Both the position numbers and the translations under genes were made by a program. Below the pieces are notes generated by a model, which ran no database searches, was not told where the DNA came from, and saw only the letters and a program-made list of their open reading frames with translations. Source: an uncultured Desulfobacter sp. (GTDB taxonomy: Bacteria > Desulfobacterota > Desulfobacteria > Desulfobacterales > Desulfobacteraceae). From it: DNA of 64,000 nt. Location: positions 83,743 through 147,742 of the forward strand of contig NZ_OY761444.1 of the NCBI RefSeq assembly GCF_963664415.1, in the 5' to 3' direction. This document shows, one piece after another, positions 15,642 to 25,288 of the stretch (the first letter of the stretch is position 1; the number at the start of each line of letters is the position of its first letter).

Positions 15642-17288
15642 TTACTTTCTTTCGTTAATCCATTTGTAAACTTTACAATTAGCCTTTGTAACTGGCGTAA
15701 TAAAATCACCATAATCTCTATCTTCGCCACCAACAAGGAAACCATCTCTACCCATTTTCTTTTTTTTGACCGCTTCATCCCCGTCATATGCGTTATCCTT
15801 TATGGTGACAAGCCCCCAATTAGTTTTTTCCCCCCAGTGATCAGTCCAGGCCCATAATTGGATACCTGTAAAGAGATAGGAGCCATCATTACTTTTAGTC
15901 ATCAGAGTTTCAAATAATTGTTTTTCATATTTTTGGCCGCGCTCCTCTTGAGTTCTACTTTTAGAAGCTGCATCACCATAAGCGTACAATGCAGAATCAT
16001 TATTTGCGACTACACCTAACCATTGAATCATTGGAATTTCATGTCCAAGGTGCGTAACCATGAAATCAATTTTTTTTTGCAAATCGGGTTCGGATAAATT
16101 TGTTCTTACTACATCCAGGTATTTACCGGCTGCTTGTAAAACCTGCCGTCTGGGAGGTTGCCCCCAACTTCCAAAAACTGTTGGGCCGGTTTGGAGAATA
16201 TCCGGGTATTGCTCTTTGATAATTTTATGGTAAGTTCCAAAATACTTATCAGCTATAATGTAAAGAAAATCATCCAAGTCTTTTTTAAGTGCAGGAGAAG
16301 CAGAGCCATCAGACAGTGTCTTATCTCTCCCAATCCAATATTTATGACTTCTTCTCCCATCTTCATCAAGCAACCCCGTCCCCTTTTCCCAACCACCGTT
16401 TGAGTCAAAGCTTGTATAATTAGAGTTCCATGCAGCATTTAGCTTTTCAATAGTTTTGTAGCGCATTTTCAAAAAATTTTTTAATGCGGTTTTTATATAA
16501 GTCTCAGTATCTTGATATTTCCATTTTTTATCAGGAGAAATAGTTTGGATTGGTGGAGTTACCAACACAACCAATCCAAGATGATCGTTAGTTACGCCCC
16601 CCCAGTCATCTCCTGCCCCAAAGCCATAGAGATTATCGCCTTCGTCATAGCTTACCCCAATACACCAAGGGCTGTTAACTACTCGTCTATAAGTTTTAAT
16701 TCTTGCTTCGATATATTGAGCAAACCGTGGATCAAAATAATCAACTACTTTTGCTCCCCAAAACTTAAAATTATTGTTACATGGGCGAATAATTTCTTTT
16801 ACATGCCCAGGAATAAGCTCTCCCACATTTCTTCTCGAATACTCTGCTCCATTTATTGGAAAAGGAAAAGAAGGTGTTCTGAATATAGTTTTACTCCCCA
16901 CTTTAGGGTCAAACCCTTTACAATGTGCATAAGCATAGTCAGAGATTGAGTTAAAACCCCAGGTTCTCAAACGTTTAAGCTGAACATTGCAAAAGATTTC
17001 AGCATTCCATGTGTACTTTTCCCTCCAATAATCAAAATAAGTCTTATGATTTGTATCTGCGCCGGCACCTTCACCAAGTGTATAAACCCCTAAATTAATA
17101 AATGCATTCCCCTCTGGGGTTACTAAAAACCAACGATTCTTGATCTTAGCCGTGCTCCACACTGTCGACTTCTCTGCAATTTTTAAATTCGTATATCCAC
17201 CGAACTGATCAAGTGATGGCAAGCTATCCCCATGGGATGCGATGGGGAAAAAGGCCGTAATGATAAGAAAAAAAATAAATTTATTCAT
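15642..17288 (-). CDS. Secreted glycoside-hydrolase-like (agarase/GH-A clan-like) protein
   Basis: 548 residues from ATG 17288, preferred over the ATG two codons upstream because AGGAG then sits 8 bases away. A signal peptide (about 1-20, ending ASHG) precedes KNRWFLVTPEGNAFINLGVY, the opening strand of agarase- and beta-galactosidase-like (beta/alpha)8 barrels. GVSYDEGDNLYGFG and IQLWAWTDHWGE carry Glu/Asp residues in positions expected of catalytic acids. It is probably periplasmic or secreted, trimming or remodelling the polysaccharide made by neighbouring genes. It is the first gene of the minus-strand group and faces the IS cluster. Confidence 0.7.
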   Translation of the reverse strand: MNKFIFFLIITAFFPIASHGDSLPSLDQFGGYTNLKIAEKSTVWSTAKIKNRWFLVTPEGNAFINLGVYTLGEGAGADTNHKTYFDYWREKYTWNAEIFCNVQLKRLRTWGFNSISDYAYAHCKGFDPKVGSKTIFRTPSFPFPINGAEYSRRNVGELIPGHVKEIIRPCNNNFKFWGAKVVDYFDPRFAQYIEARIKTYRRVVNSPWCIGVSYDEGDNLYGFGAGDDWGGVTNDHLGLVVLVTPPIQTISPDKKWKYQDTETYIKTALKNFLKMRYKTIEKLNAAWNSNYTSFDSNGGWEKGTGLLDEDGRRSHKYWIGRDKTLSDGSASPALKKDLDDFLYIIADKYFGTYHKIIKEQYPDILQTGPTVFGSWGQPPRRQVLQAAGKYLDVVRTNLSEPDLQKKIDFMVTHLGHEIPMIQWLGVVANNDSALYAYGDAASKSRTQEERGQKYEKQLFETLMTKSNDGSYLFTGIQLWAWTDHWGEKTNWGLVTIKDNAYDGDEAVKKKKMGRDGFLVGGEDRDYGDFITPVTKANCKVYKWINERK

Positions 17289-17362
17289 AAGCATTTCTCC
17301 TAAGTGCGTCTCACTCCTGTATAGCGGGACACCTCATGAAGCCCCTAAAAGGGGCGTTACCG

Positions 17363-17518
17363 TTAGGAAAACCCCGTTGGGCTATTTAAAATCAAACAGT
17401 CATAAAAAAACAACTGTCTTTGTTCTGTTTCTTCCTGATATCGGATATATGCCCTCACCGTTGTCTCATCAAGCCCAACGGTACTCACACAATATCCTCT
17501 TGCCCAAAAACTGAGAGA
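17363..17518 (-). pseudogene. IS200/IS605-family TnpA remnant (C-terminal ~50 residues)
   Basis: No start-to-stop gene is present, but the minus strand reads LSFWARGYCVSTVGLDE, then TTVRAYIRYQEETEQRQLFF, up to a TAA at 17365-17363. The W-A-R-G-Y-x-V-S-T-V-G string and the alpha-D segment are signatures of Y1 HUH transposase TnpA. The HUH and most of the catalytic region are lost. The adjacent palindrome GCCCCTAAAAGGGGC (17341-17355) may be part of the element end. Confidence 0.8.
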
Positions 17519-17612
17519 CCTTTGCACGGCATCTTAATTTTTCCCACCAACCCACTACCCCAAACTTATTCGACATTTTAAAACCTTATCCCCTCTCTCT
17601 TAATTTGTTTTA

Positions 17613-18578
17613 TTATCCTTTTTTGATATAATGTACCCATAAAATCAATTTATTTAGATGGGGACCACGGAGCTTTTCACCAAGGATATACTGCCCACCA
17701 GCTTTTTGCAGGATCTTACGGTTCTCTTCGCTGGTCATTCCCCGATCCATAGCCCAAATGACATGACCCAGCTTCCAGTCCTTCATATCTTTTTGGATTT
17801 GATCTACACATTTTGCATCGTTCTGATTGCCGGGTAATACCCAGCACCGTACAGGAATGCCTTCCCGTGTAACAGCCAATCCAATAGTGACTTGAGGGCA
17901 GTCATCCCGTTTGTGTTTGGATTTTCCGCATGCCAGAAGTTCAGAGTCTCCAGGGCCATCCATTTCAAAGTAGGTGTTGGTGGTATCGAAAAAAAGGAGA
18001 TCCACGGTGAGATTCAGCAAATTGGCAACGGCCCAGAATATTTTTTTCTGGATGGCATCATCATGTTCGACCAGAAAGTCCATGCTGCGATAAAGATGCT
18101 GAACCTGAAGAGGCTCTTCAATGCCCAGATGAACGTCTTTAGCTGCCCATTCCTCAACAGCAAGTTTAGAACACAGTGCCAATGCCCTGTTGGCAACCAG
18201 AGCGAAAAGGGCATCGGCAATCGGAGTGGTAAAGGATCTATCCTTCAATGCCTGGGTGAGGCACTCATCTATGCCGATACGCTTCCACAATCCTTTGAGC
18301 AATAGCGCCCCACCTGCCGGCCTACTGGATTCGAACTCCAGGCCCTGGTCTTCTGTGTTTATGGATTGTGCGTCTTAGGGGCTTATAAACCGGCTCAGGC
18401 TATCGATGAGACGTCTGATGGCTGCGATATCGAGCTGGTTCCGCCGCCCGAAGGAGGGGATGACCTCCGCCCGCGTATAGCCTTTTTCAGGATGCCGAGT
18501 GTTCTGGGCCAACTGAACATATTCAACCTCAGACCCATCTTTGTTCTTGCGTTTTATCGTGCGTACATACATGCCCAT
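17613..18578 (-). pseudogene. IS1634-like (IS4 superfamily) transposase, nonsense-mutated and C-truncated
   Basis: The N-terminal part (MYVRTIKRKNKDGSEVEYVQ) runs from 18578 to an in-frame TAA at 18377-18375. The same frame continues without interruption (DAQSINTEDQGLEFESSRP) into the DDE core, with LLFFDTTNTYFE for the first Asp and IWAMDRGMTSEENR for the second. The protein then ends near 17613 in unrelated residues, well short of the 500-plus residues usual for the family, so the catalytic Glu region is missing. One stop codon and a 3' deletion make it inactive. Confidence 0.8.
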
Positions 18579-18926
18579 ATAAAAAGCATGTATTTAATTC
18601 TATATCAATATATAAAGATAGATTCGTGTGCCCACAAGTTTTGGCGGCGAGGAGCAAATTTTTCTTGAAATCATTATACGGATTTTAACAAAATCCCTCG
18701 AAAATGAACCCACAACTGTCGAACACGAGTGAAAGCACCATAGAATAGCAACCTAGGGCGATGAAAATACCCCCGCTCAAACCGCATAAACCGGTTCCCT
18801 TTTTTGTTTCTCTGTTTTTATCCGCTGGTTGACCTGCGTTCTCTTGAATCTATCCGAAAAATAATTTTTGGTCCATTTCCTTCTAAAAATCAGTGCATTA
18901 TATTGATTTAAAGGAGGAACTTAATC

Positions 18927-19735
18927 ATGCAAACAAGATTTGAAGGACTTACTCAGGATCAGTATGAAATTTTTGCTCCATTCCTTCCGCTTCAACGAAC
19001 CGGACGGGGTAGACCGTATGCTGATTTTATCAAAGTACTGAATACAATCATCTGGGTTTTACTTAACGGAGCCAAGTGGATCAATATTCCAAAGGGTGAG
19101 CAAAGGGCTCCCAAATCTACTGCTCATGACTGGCTCGGTAAATGGCAGGCTGATGGTATCTGGGAAAAGATACTGTTCCATATACTTGCTATCGCCCAAT
19201 TCCTCGGATTGATTAATTGGGAACGTGCTTCCGTAGACGGTGCATTTGTAGCGGGTAAGGGAGGTGGTGAGGATGTTGAGTACGGCCACAAAGGCAAAGG
19301 ATTAACCCTTCACTGTCTTGTCGACGGAAACGGTATGCCGTTCGCTTTGAAATCAACCGGTGCTGCCGCAAACGTACGAGAGCAGGTCGAGATATTGCTG
19401 GATCATGTGAGTATCCCTACAGGCGGGTTGGAAGACCCAAAAAACGGCCCGATGCATTACAAGCTGATAAGGGATATGATTCTCGTGTTCTGAGAGACAC
19501 AATCCGCAAACGTGGAATTACACCAATGATACCTCGACGCTCGTGGTCCAACAGGAAAACACCCAGAGGAAGACCGCCCAATAACCCCATTGACAGGTGG
19601 AAAGTGGAGCGTACCTTCGCATGGTTGCAGAAGAAGTATCGTCGCCTGGTCGTACGTTGGGAACGAAAAAATCGATATTGGTTGGGGTTTGTCCTCCTTG
19701 CTTTATGTATGATATGGATGGAGAAAATCTTGTAA
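18927..19735 (+). CDS. IS5-family transposase, two frames joined by a -1 frameshift
   Basis: ORF A starts at ATG 18927 behind AAAGGAGG and encodes the helix-turn-helix and first catalytic segments (SVDGAFVAGKGGGEDVEYG with Asp, then LVDGNGMPFALKSTG). It would stop at 19493, but slipping back one base at 19439-19445 enters the frame PKKRPDALQADKGYDSRVLR, then PRGRPPNNPIDRWKVERTFA with the catalytic Glu, ending at 19735. The joined product is about 270 residues, the family norm. Because the heptamer is a canonical slippery site and both inverted repeats are intact, I read this as programmed frameshifting rather than decay. Confidence 0.82.
19439..19445 (+). other. Slippery heptamer A_AAA_AAC (programmed -1 frameshift site)
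   Basis: In the zero frame the codons are CCA AAA AAC. Shifting both tRNAs back one base gives AAA AAA and then CGG CCC GAT GCA, which is exactly the frame of the conserved C-terminal transposase half. The zero frame stops about 48 bases later. Confidence 0.78.
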
Positions 19736-19769
19736 TGACTTTAGCCTGTGTGGTTTTTCGGATAGATTC

Positions 19770-20660
19770 TTTGATTGGACAGACTTCCCGACGGCGTCCC
19801 GAAACCATTTGTGAATTGATTTGGTCTTTACTGTTTCAAGCGCCTCATGAACGATATCGGATGAAGTTTTTGAAACGATGGAGGCCAAGCTCAAAATGAA
19901 AACTGTAAAACCGCTTTTCGCCTGATCCCGTTCAAGGCTTTTTGTCTTGCCGAATACTGATTCAATGGCCTCGGATGCCCCGAGTAATCTGTCGTTTTTT
20001 ACCGGCGTTCAATGATTCCCGGTATAAAAAGACTGCAGGTCCGATTTTATCCGTTTTGCCCTTGGTGTATTTACTTCATATGTCGAAAATTCTAACAAAT
20101 CAGGGACGCAATCTCAGCAATTCTCGGTGAAGGCCTAAGTCTTTGTTATTGTTTATGATAATCACATTACTTGTTCGTAAAATTTTTCATAGTAAATCCA
20201 GTATTGACGGGGTTTTCAGAGTTTTTTCACCGAGAACAGCTGACGCAATCTTGATATATGCCTTGGGATTTAACGAATGACTCTGTCTCCTTAAGAATGC
20301 GAACAAGATCCAACCACTCATGGAGATCATCCCGAAAATCATTCAACCATCCTAATTTTTCAACAAAATATTCCTGGGAACATTCCAGGCAAGACAGATG
20401 AGCCGGGTTGTCCAGTAATATCAGCTTGTCCATTCCCCATTTGATCAACGTGTCTACGTTCATATAGCGGGCTTTGGATCTTTGATTCGGAGGTGCAATT
20501 GCTGCCAGAGGCGTCTGCTGAACCTTTTTCTGGTGCTTGTTGCCAATGCTGTAAACTGATTCCATCTTTCATCGGCATGGAGTTCTTTTCTCAATATCCT
20601 TGCAGCTTTATGCGTAATGTCATAGGTGAAAGGGGTAGCCGTTTCCACTATGGATACCAA
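19770..20660 (-). pseudogene. Decayed mobile-element ORF interrupted by the IS5 element
   Basis: Several minus-strand pieces in different frames read like one protein: an N-terminal part (20660-20460, RILRKELHADERWNQFTALA, then FSRRLWQQLHLRIKDPKPAI), a middle part (20565-20227, MNVDTLIKWGMDKLILLDNP, then EKLGWLNDFRDDLHEWLDLV), and a C-terminal piece (19894-19770, ASIVSKTSSDIVHEALETVK, then HKWFRDAVGKSVQSK) cut off where the IS5 inverted repeat begins. About 330 bases between 19895 and 20226 hold the decayed connecting part and no separate gene. I think it was a transposase but cannot name the family. Confidence 0.5.
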
Positions 20661-20696
20661 CCGCTCCGTTAAGTTAATGACATTGAATGAGGCCCC

Positions 20697-21914
20697 TCAA
20701 CGTTTATCCTCATTCAACCTATATTCCTTATGCAATCTTGGAGGGGGGGGAAGAATTTCTTTGAGAACAATATTTACAGAAACTGAAGCAATTGAAATTG
20801 TAAGCCAAAGCACTTTTTCATATTCCACTGAAAGGAAAAGTGCACCTATAAAATACCCACTGACCGCAACAAGCAGAGAATGTAGGCAAGCAAATATTTT
20901 CTCATCTTCCTTTGATGCAATACGTAAACTATCATGAAGTTGCCTTATACTTGAATAACAGAGACAAAACCAAGCGCAAACACCAAGCATTCCGAATTCA
21001 GCACCAACTTCCAAATAAGAATTGTGTGCCATTTTCGCCATTTTTTCAGAACCAAGGTATTTAATAGTTTCTATTTTAAACATGCCGGGGCCAACTCCGA
21101 TGACAGGGTTTTTTTGAATCATATCAAAGCCCGCAGCTATTATTTTTAATCGATGTTCCGTTGACACTCTTGCTCCATAGTCTTCACCTTCAAAACGTTC
21201 AAGCATATTATTGGGAATTAGAACAAAAAAAGCGCCGCAAGCGAGGCAAATCAATAAAGCCCCTATAAGTTTATTTCTATGTTTATACCAGAAATAAAGC
21301 AAGGAAACAATTAACGCGAGACATCCACCACGTGAACCAGACAATAACACACTTGATGAATTCAAAATAAAGCTTATCATAAAGAATATTTTATATTTTT
21401 TTTGATATGCCCACAGAGATAGGCACAATGCGGCTGTAAAAGCTGCGGCAATAGCATAAAAATTGGAATCACCAAATGTCCCTCCTGGACGTATTACGCC
21501 ATAAAGATGCTGTTTTACCACATAAAGTGAAGAGATATTCATTGCCGCTGAAAAAACCAGTAAAACTTTCCATATCTTTATATAACTGTCCAGTAAAATA
21601 CTTGAAGTAAACAAGAGGACAGAAACAGACAAAAACCTAGGGAATACCTCCAACGATAGTGTAGTATCATTCAACAAATATGAAGCGAAATAGCAGAAGA
21701 GACAAAATAGATATGGTATTATAACTTTTCTTGTTGCAATAAAGCCATTGCCCCCCTGAAAAAGATTCATTAAAGCGACTATTGTAGCAGCAATACCTGC
21801 AATCTTAACCGTAGTAACTCCAAATATGGACGCTGAAAGAATTGGATGATCATGAAATGGAAACAAAAATATCATTATGTAGTAAAAAAACATAGAGAGC
21901 TCCGAATAATTCAA
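20697..21914 (-). CDS. O-antigen ligase/polymerase-family membrane protein (Wzy/WaaL-like)
   Basis: 405 residues with about ten to eleven transmembrane helices. The Wzy_C signature is clear: LSGSRGGCLALIVSL, then NPVIGVGPGMF, then KMAHNSYLEVGAEFGMLG with the His of the periplasmic loop. Such proteins polymerise or ligate lipid-linked oligosaccharides on the periplasmic face. The only full-length cellular gene in the IS cluster, it is flanked by decayed mobile DNA on one side and the ISAzo13-type element on the other. It was probably once contiguous with the flippase operon at 25.8 kb. A run of eight C (mRNA sense) lies near its 3' end. Confidence 0.88.
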   Translation of the reverse strand: MNYSELSMFFYYIMIFLFPFHDHPILSASIFGVTTVKIAGIAATIVALMNLFQGGNGFIATRKVIIPYLFCLFCYFASYLLNDTTLSLEVFPRFLSVSVLLFTSSILLDSYIKIWKVLLVFSAAMNISSLYVVKQHLYGVIRPGGTFGDSNFYAIAAAFTAALCLSLWAYQKKYKIFFMISFILNSSSVLLSGSRGGCLALIVSLLYFWYKHRNKLIGALLICLACGAFFVLIPNNMLERFEGEDYGARVSTEHRLKIIAAGFDMIQKNPVIGVGPGMFKIETIKYLGSEKMAKMAHNSYLEVGAEFGMLGVCAWFCLCYSSIRQLHDSLRIASKEDEKIFACLHSLLVAVSGYFIGALFLSVEYEKVLWLTISIASVSVNIVLKEILPPPPRLHKEYRLNEDKR

Positions 21915-21969
21915 TTTTCCAAAATTCGATTAGGGTGTCGAAGGGAATAAAACCCACCAAATTTATGTT

Positions 21970-22679
21970 TTAATAACAAGGGATATCAACAGCCCACTTT
22001 TCGATACCGCGAATCCTTTCGATCATCTCTTCTAATCGTTCCATAGCCTTTTCTCCAATCTTGACGCCCTTTTCATAGATTTTGGTTATAAGCTTTGCTA
22101 CTGGATGAATGCCATTGTAAGTCATCGTTCTTGCTAAACCCACCACTTTATCAACACTGTCTAATAATTGCCCTTTCCAGTGATTTTCAAGAATCCCCCA
22201 CAACCTCTCAACCGGGTTATATTTGCTGTGATAAGGAGGGTAATAAATCAAACAAATGCTGACTTCGTGTCTGATTGCAAAGTTAACAAGCCTTTTCATA
22301 AATTGACTTCTACGGCTATTATTTTCTGGCCCATTGTCGGCATTGATGGCAATGGTATGTGGCTTGAATCGTGTTTTTAGCATCGGCCAAAGATCTTCTA
22401 AACAATCCACCATAAAATCGGCTGTAGCATTACTTTCAGTAAAATATATGTAGCTCTCATCGTGCGCCGGCAAAAAAATCCCAAAAGGTTTTAATATTGT
22501 GTCCGGCTTATAATCATGATCACAGGCTTTAACTTTTTGACGGCTATATCCGCCCCTGGAAAAAGGACCCACTTTGACATTTGCCTTGGTGTCAATTGAA
22601 ATGCGAATCACGCCTTCAGTGCTATCTGCAACCTGATTTGCTGTTTTCACATATGAAAAGATCGCATCTGTTTCAGCTA
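21970..22679 (-). CDS. ISAzo13 transposase C-terminal (catalytic) half, reached by -1 shift
   Basis: Downstream of the A8 run (22687-22680) the -1 frame reads IAETDAIFSYVKTANQVAD, the normal continuation of the family, then VIRISIDTKANVKVGPFSRG with the first Asp, AINADNGPENNS with the second, and YYPPYHSKYNPVERLWG with the Glu. An internal GTG at 22650 could allow independent initiation, but no ribosome site is obvious. The catalytic triad is preserved, so the transposase may be functional if the shift occurs. Confidence 0.8.
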
Positions 22680-24203
22680 TTTTTTTTGGGGGTTGGTTTT
22701 AGCAACTTTTTTTAAGCGATACCCTAACTGATTGAGTTTATATCTTATCGTCTGCACGGTTGGTAACTGCTCAGGGCTATATTTTTTATCTTCCCTCAAT
22801 CGACGAAGGACTTCCACGCCGGTTAGCGGAGAGTATAGTTGAGTTGTTCGGAACGTGGGATCACATTGGCTCGTCGGCTTAATAATATCTTTTATATCAT
22901 CAAGCAAATTCGGAAGCTTTTCCTCAACAGGCTTGCGCCCACGACCGGAAAAATTATCTATACAGTCAAAACCGGAATCTAATTCTTTTGTCCCTTTCTG
23001 GATGGTTTTTCTGTCCCATCCCAGTTCTTTTTCTGCCCGGCGTTGGCCCCCCTTGCCCATAAGGCGGACTACGTTAGCCATAAATTTACGTCGTTCAGAA
23101 CCTTTTAAATTCGACCGGGTGTCATTCAAAAACAGTTTTAATTCCAGAGAAAATTCGTTTGTTTTTTCAAGATTGGGCAATTCAGGATGATTCATCATGG
23201 CTTCTCCTTTCTTTATAGGGGTCCATGATGACCATACGTTATGCTGCCCCGATTGTCCAGTAATTTGAGATTTAAACAAATTCTCAGCAGCGACATTACC
23301 TTCTTTATTTCCCTCTCTAAGTCGACGTCGGGCATTCTTAACCAGCGGATAAACCATAATGGTTTTCACCTCGGCTTCATTTTGCCTGTTGGTCTTATCC
23401 ATTCGTCCACGTCCAGTTGTTTCGCCTATTTTGATCCAGTTGGCAGCCCGGTAGCACCCGCCATAATACAGGCTCCGGTCCACCAGGGTTTCCAAAAGAA
23501 GGGGAGCAACTCCGTACTGCCTCTCCCAGTCGAATCGGAGGTGATCAAGGGACGCAGAAAGCATGCTGCTTGCCAGGTTGCGAATTGGGGCTAACACCAG
23601 AAACCGGCTGTTGTTAACCACATGTTGCAAGGCCTTGCTTCGCCTATCATCGTCCCAGCCGATCCATAGGTCTCTTGACTTCATCCGCCAAGCAGGGCTT
23701 GAAAATTGGATGCAGCCCACAACCTGATGCTTAGGTCGAGTCACGGAAATCAAATATTGAAGCCTTGCCCCAAAGGGCATGGCATAACCCAGATAGTGGT
23801 AGCGGCTGATAAGATCCCGGAACAGGTTTCGCTGAGACCTGTCTCGTACTCGTTGGATATTCAGAGGCGTAAATTCCTCAACACTGCCGGAAAGTGTGCA
23901 GTAGGGCTCATTGTCCGTGACTTGTTTTTTGAATTTCTGGGGAGTGTGGTTACCTGGTTGCTTTTTCTCCGGTAGATTAAGGATATCTCTGTCATCCAGA
24001 AGTTCAAGGAGGTCCTTGCACTCACGGGCTTTGAGCTTCCCGCTGGGCCGTTTCCAATCAAGAAGCTCGCATACCGTGTAGGCCATCTCAGTGCGGCTGA
24101 TACCATCGCATGTAGCCACAACTTCCGTAATCACCAACAAATCGTATGTCGAAAAATCCCGGCCACAAAATTTTATAGGCTGTATCAATGCCGGCATGAT
24201 CAT
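22677..24203 (-). CDS. DUF4338 (DruA-like) protein fused to N-terminal half of ISAzo13 transposase
   Basis: 508 residues. Residues about 1-90 carry a small N-terminal helical region. About 95-320 match DUF4338, the family of DruA of Druantia defence systems: ISRYHYLGYAMPFGARLQYL, then VVGCIQFSSPAWR and NNSRFLVLAPIRNLASSMLS, then the RAANWIKIGETTGRGR block. From about 345 the sequence is the ISAzo13 N-terminus: KGGQRRAEKELGWDRKTI (helix-turn-helix), FSGRGRKPVEEKLPNL, CDPTFRTTQLYSPLTG, LGYRLKKVAKTNPQKK. It stops at TAG right after an A8 run. The DDE half is in the next frame. The coding looks intact and is probably expressed as a fusion by slippage. Confidence 0.8.
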   Translation of the reverse strand: MIMPALIQPIKFCGRDFSTYDLLVITEVVATCDGISRTEMAYTVCELLDWKRPSGKLKARECKDLLELLDDRDILNLPEKKQPGNHTPQKFKKQVTDNEPYCTLSGSVEEFTPLNIQRVRDRSQRNLFRDLISRYHYLGYAMPFGARLQYLISVTRPKHQVVGCIQFSSPAWRMKSRDLWIGWDDDRRSKALQHVVNNSRFLVLAPIRNLASSMLSASLDHLRFDWERQYGVAPLLLETLVDRSLYYGGCYRAANWIKIGETTGRGRMDKTNRQNEAEVKTIMVYPLVKNARRRLREGNKEGNVAAENLFKSQITGQSGQHNVWSSWTPIKKGEAMMNHPELPNLEKTNEFSLELKLFLNDTRSNLKGSERRKFMANVVRLMGKGGQRRAEKELGWDRKTIQKGTKELDSGFDCIDNFSGRGRKPVEEKLPNLLDDIKDIIKPTSQCDPTFRTTQLYSPLTGVEVLRRLREDKKYSPEQLPTVQTIRYKLNQLGYRLKKVAKTNPQKK

Positions 24204-24449
24204 ACTCCTTTTCTATTTTTTCATAACAGATGTATGATCATTTGTCCCGTTTTTTTTGGGGGTAGGCCGGGGAAGCTCTTTCTATTCAATGCATAGTATT
24301 TCCTACCGTAGTCAATTAACGGTCTGATCGGTGGAATTAATTATTTTCTTGCCCCTTAACAAAAAGGCCTGCCAATCAGAAAATGATAGTTGCTTACAGT
24401 TGATTTTGTCCTAATTTTTTACAACTGGCAATGTTTCTGACATAAAAAA

Positions 24450-25288
24450 TTTAAAGACCAATCAGCAAGGTTGCATCAGCACTGCTACTTCGTAGCAAGG
24501 GGGCTTGGCCTTCGGGCAACCGGTCGAGAATTGGAATCGCATAAGGACACCATTGTCCGCTGGGAGCAACTGTTTGGCGACCAGAAAGCAACGCTGATGT
24601 TGTATTCCTTTTGTCATGAATTTGTTTCCCTCATTTAAAGGGGATGAGCAATATACCGTGGAGGGAAAGCGCACCGATCCTTCGGACTCCAAAGGGTAAC
24701 CGCAGTCATCATGGAGCGATCCAGCCGCTTCATTGTAGATCAACGATGTTGATCATACCAAAGACCTGACTTTTTTTCGGATGGAAAGACGGTATGGCAA
24801 CATGCTGTTTGACTTATGTTCGGAGGTCTTGAAAACTGGAAAAGCTGCCCCCCCCAAAAAAAAGCTACCCAAAGGAGCCAAAGTGCGTGTGAAAATAAGA
24901 GGGATCAAAAACGAGAGAAAGGCCGCAAACACCCAAAAATATCAAGCAACTCAGCGGGAACCACCCTGACACGGATCAAAGCTTGGCAAAAAATGAAATC
25001 CAGCCAACCATCTTGAGGCTCAAAATGCTGCATCAAGAAGAAGAAAAACAAACACATACGCTGAAACAGAGCATGGCTTCCAACGAACTCTGGATGTTCA
25101 TCAAATCATACACAATTATGTTCGACCTCATTGGACTACCGGAAAAGTTCCGGCAGCCGCTTTGGGAATCATGTCGGAGGCCTTGAGCCTTGAGAGTCTC
25201 CTCACAATGCAAAAAGCCGCATAAGGTTCCATGAGGTTGAGAACTCAAGACTAAAAATACATTTTGGAATAGTTGAAGCCCAGTGCCA
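24450..25288 (+). pseudogene. Decayed IS1-like element copy
   Basis: Frame-shifted fragments align with the intact copy at 31-32 kb: ISKVASALLLRSKG at 24450 on, CHEFVSL and GDEQYTVEGKRTDPSDSKG near 24615-24700, then MERSSRFIVDQR, an internal deletion of some 20 codons, YGNMLFDLCSEVLKTGKA (24790-24845), and TTGKVPAAALGIMSEALS near the end, stopping at TAA 25222-25224. The right end GCCCAGTGCC (25279-25288) matches the inverted repeat of the intact copy. The left end is deleted. It adjoins, and apparently interrupted, the ISNCY-like ORF. Confidence 0.78.

Larger units (their letters stand above)
18846..19769 (+). mobile_element. IS5-family insertion sequence with perfect 16-bp inverted repeats
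   Basis: GAATCTATCCGAAAAA at 18846-18861 is the exact inverse of 19754-19769, bounding a 924-bp element with one transposase on the + strand. Length and gene content fit the IS5 family (IS427/IS1031-like group). Flanking bases give at most a short TT repeat, so the target duplication is not certain. It sits inside a decayed minus-strand ORF whose pieces lie from 19770 on. Confidence 0.88.
21970..24203 (-). mobile_element. ISAzo13-type element with DruA-like (DUF4338) domain; element ends not defined
   Basis: Two overlapping minus-strand reading frames form an ISAzo13-type transposase with an extra N-terminal DUF4338 domain. I could not match inverted repeats with certainty in the flanks (21915-21969 and 24204-24290), so the span given is the coding part only. 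The G-rich stretch near 24255-24265 may belong to one end. Confidence 0.65.

Noticed and set aside
17341..17355. Palindrome GCCCCTAAAAGGGGC as a terminator of the glycosidase group
   Set aside because: It lies upstream of that gene's start and has no T-run; it more likely belongs to the IS200/IS605 remnant.
21915..24290. Inverted repeats bounding the ISAzo13-type element
   Set aside because: Several G/C-rich stretches in the flanks look suggestive, but I could not align the two ends convincingly by eye.
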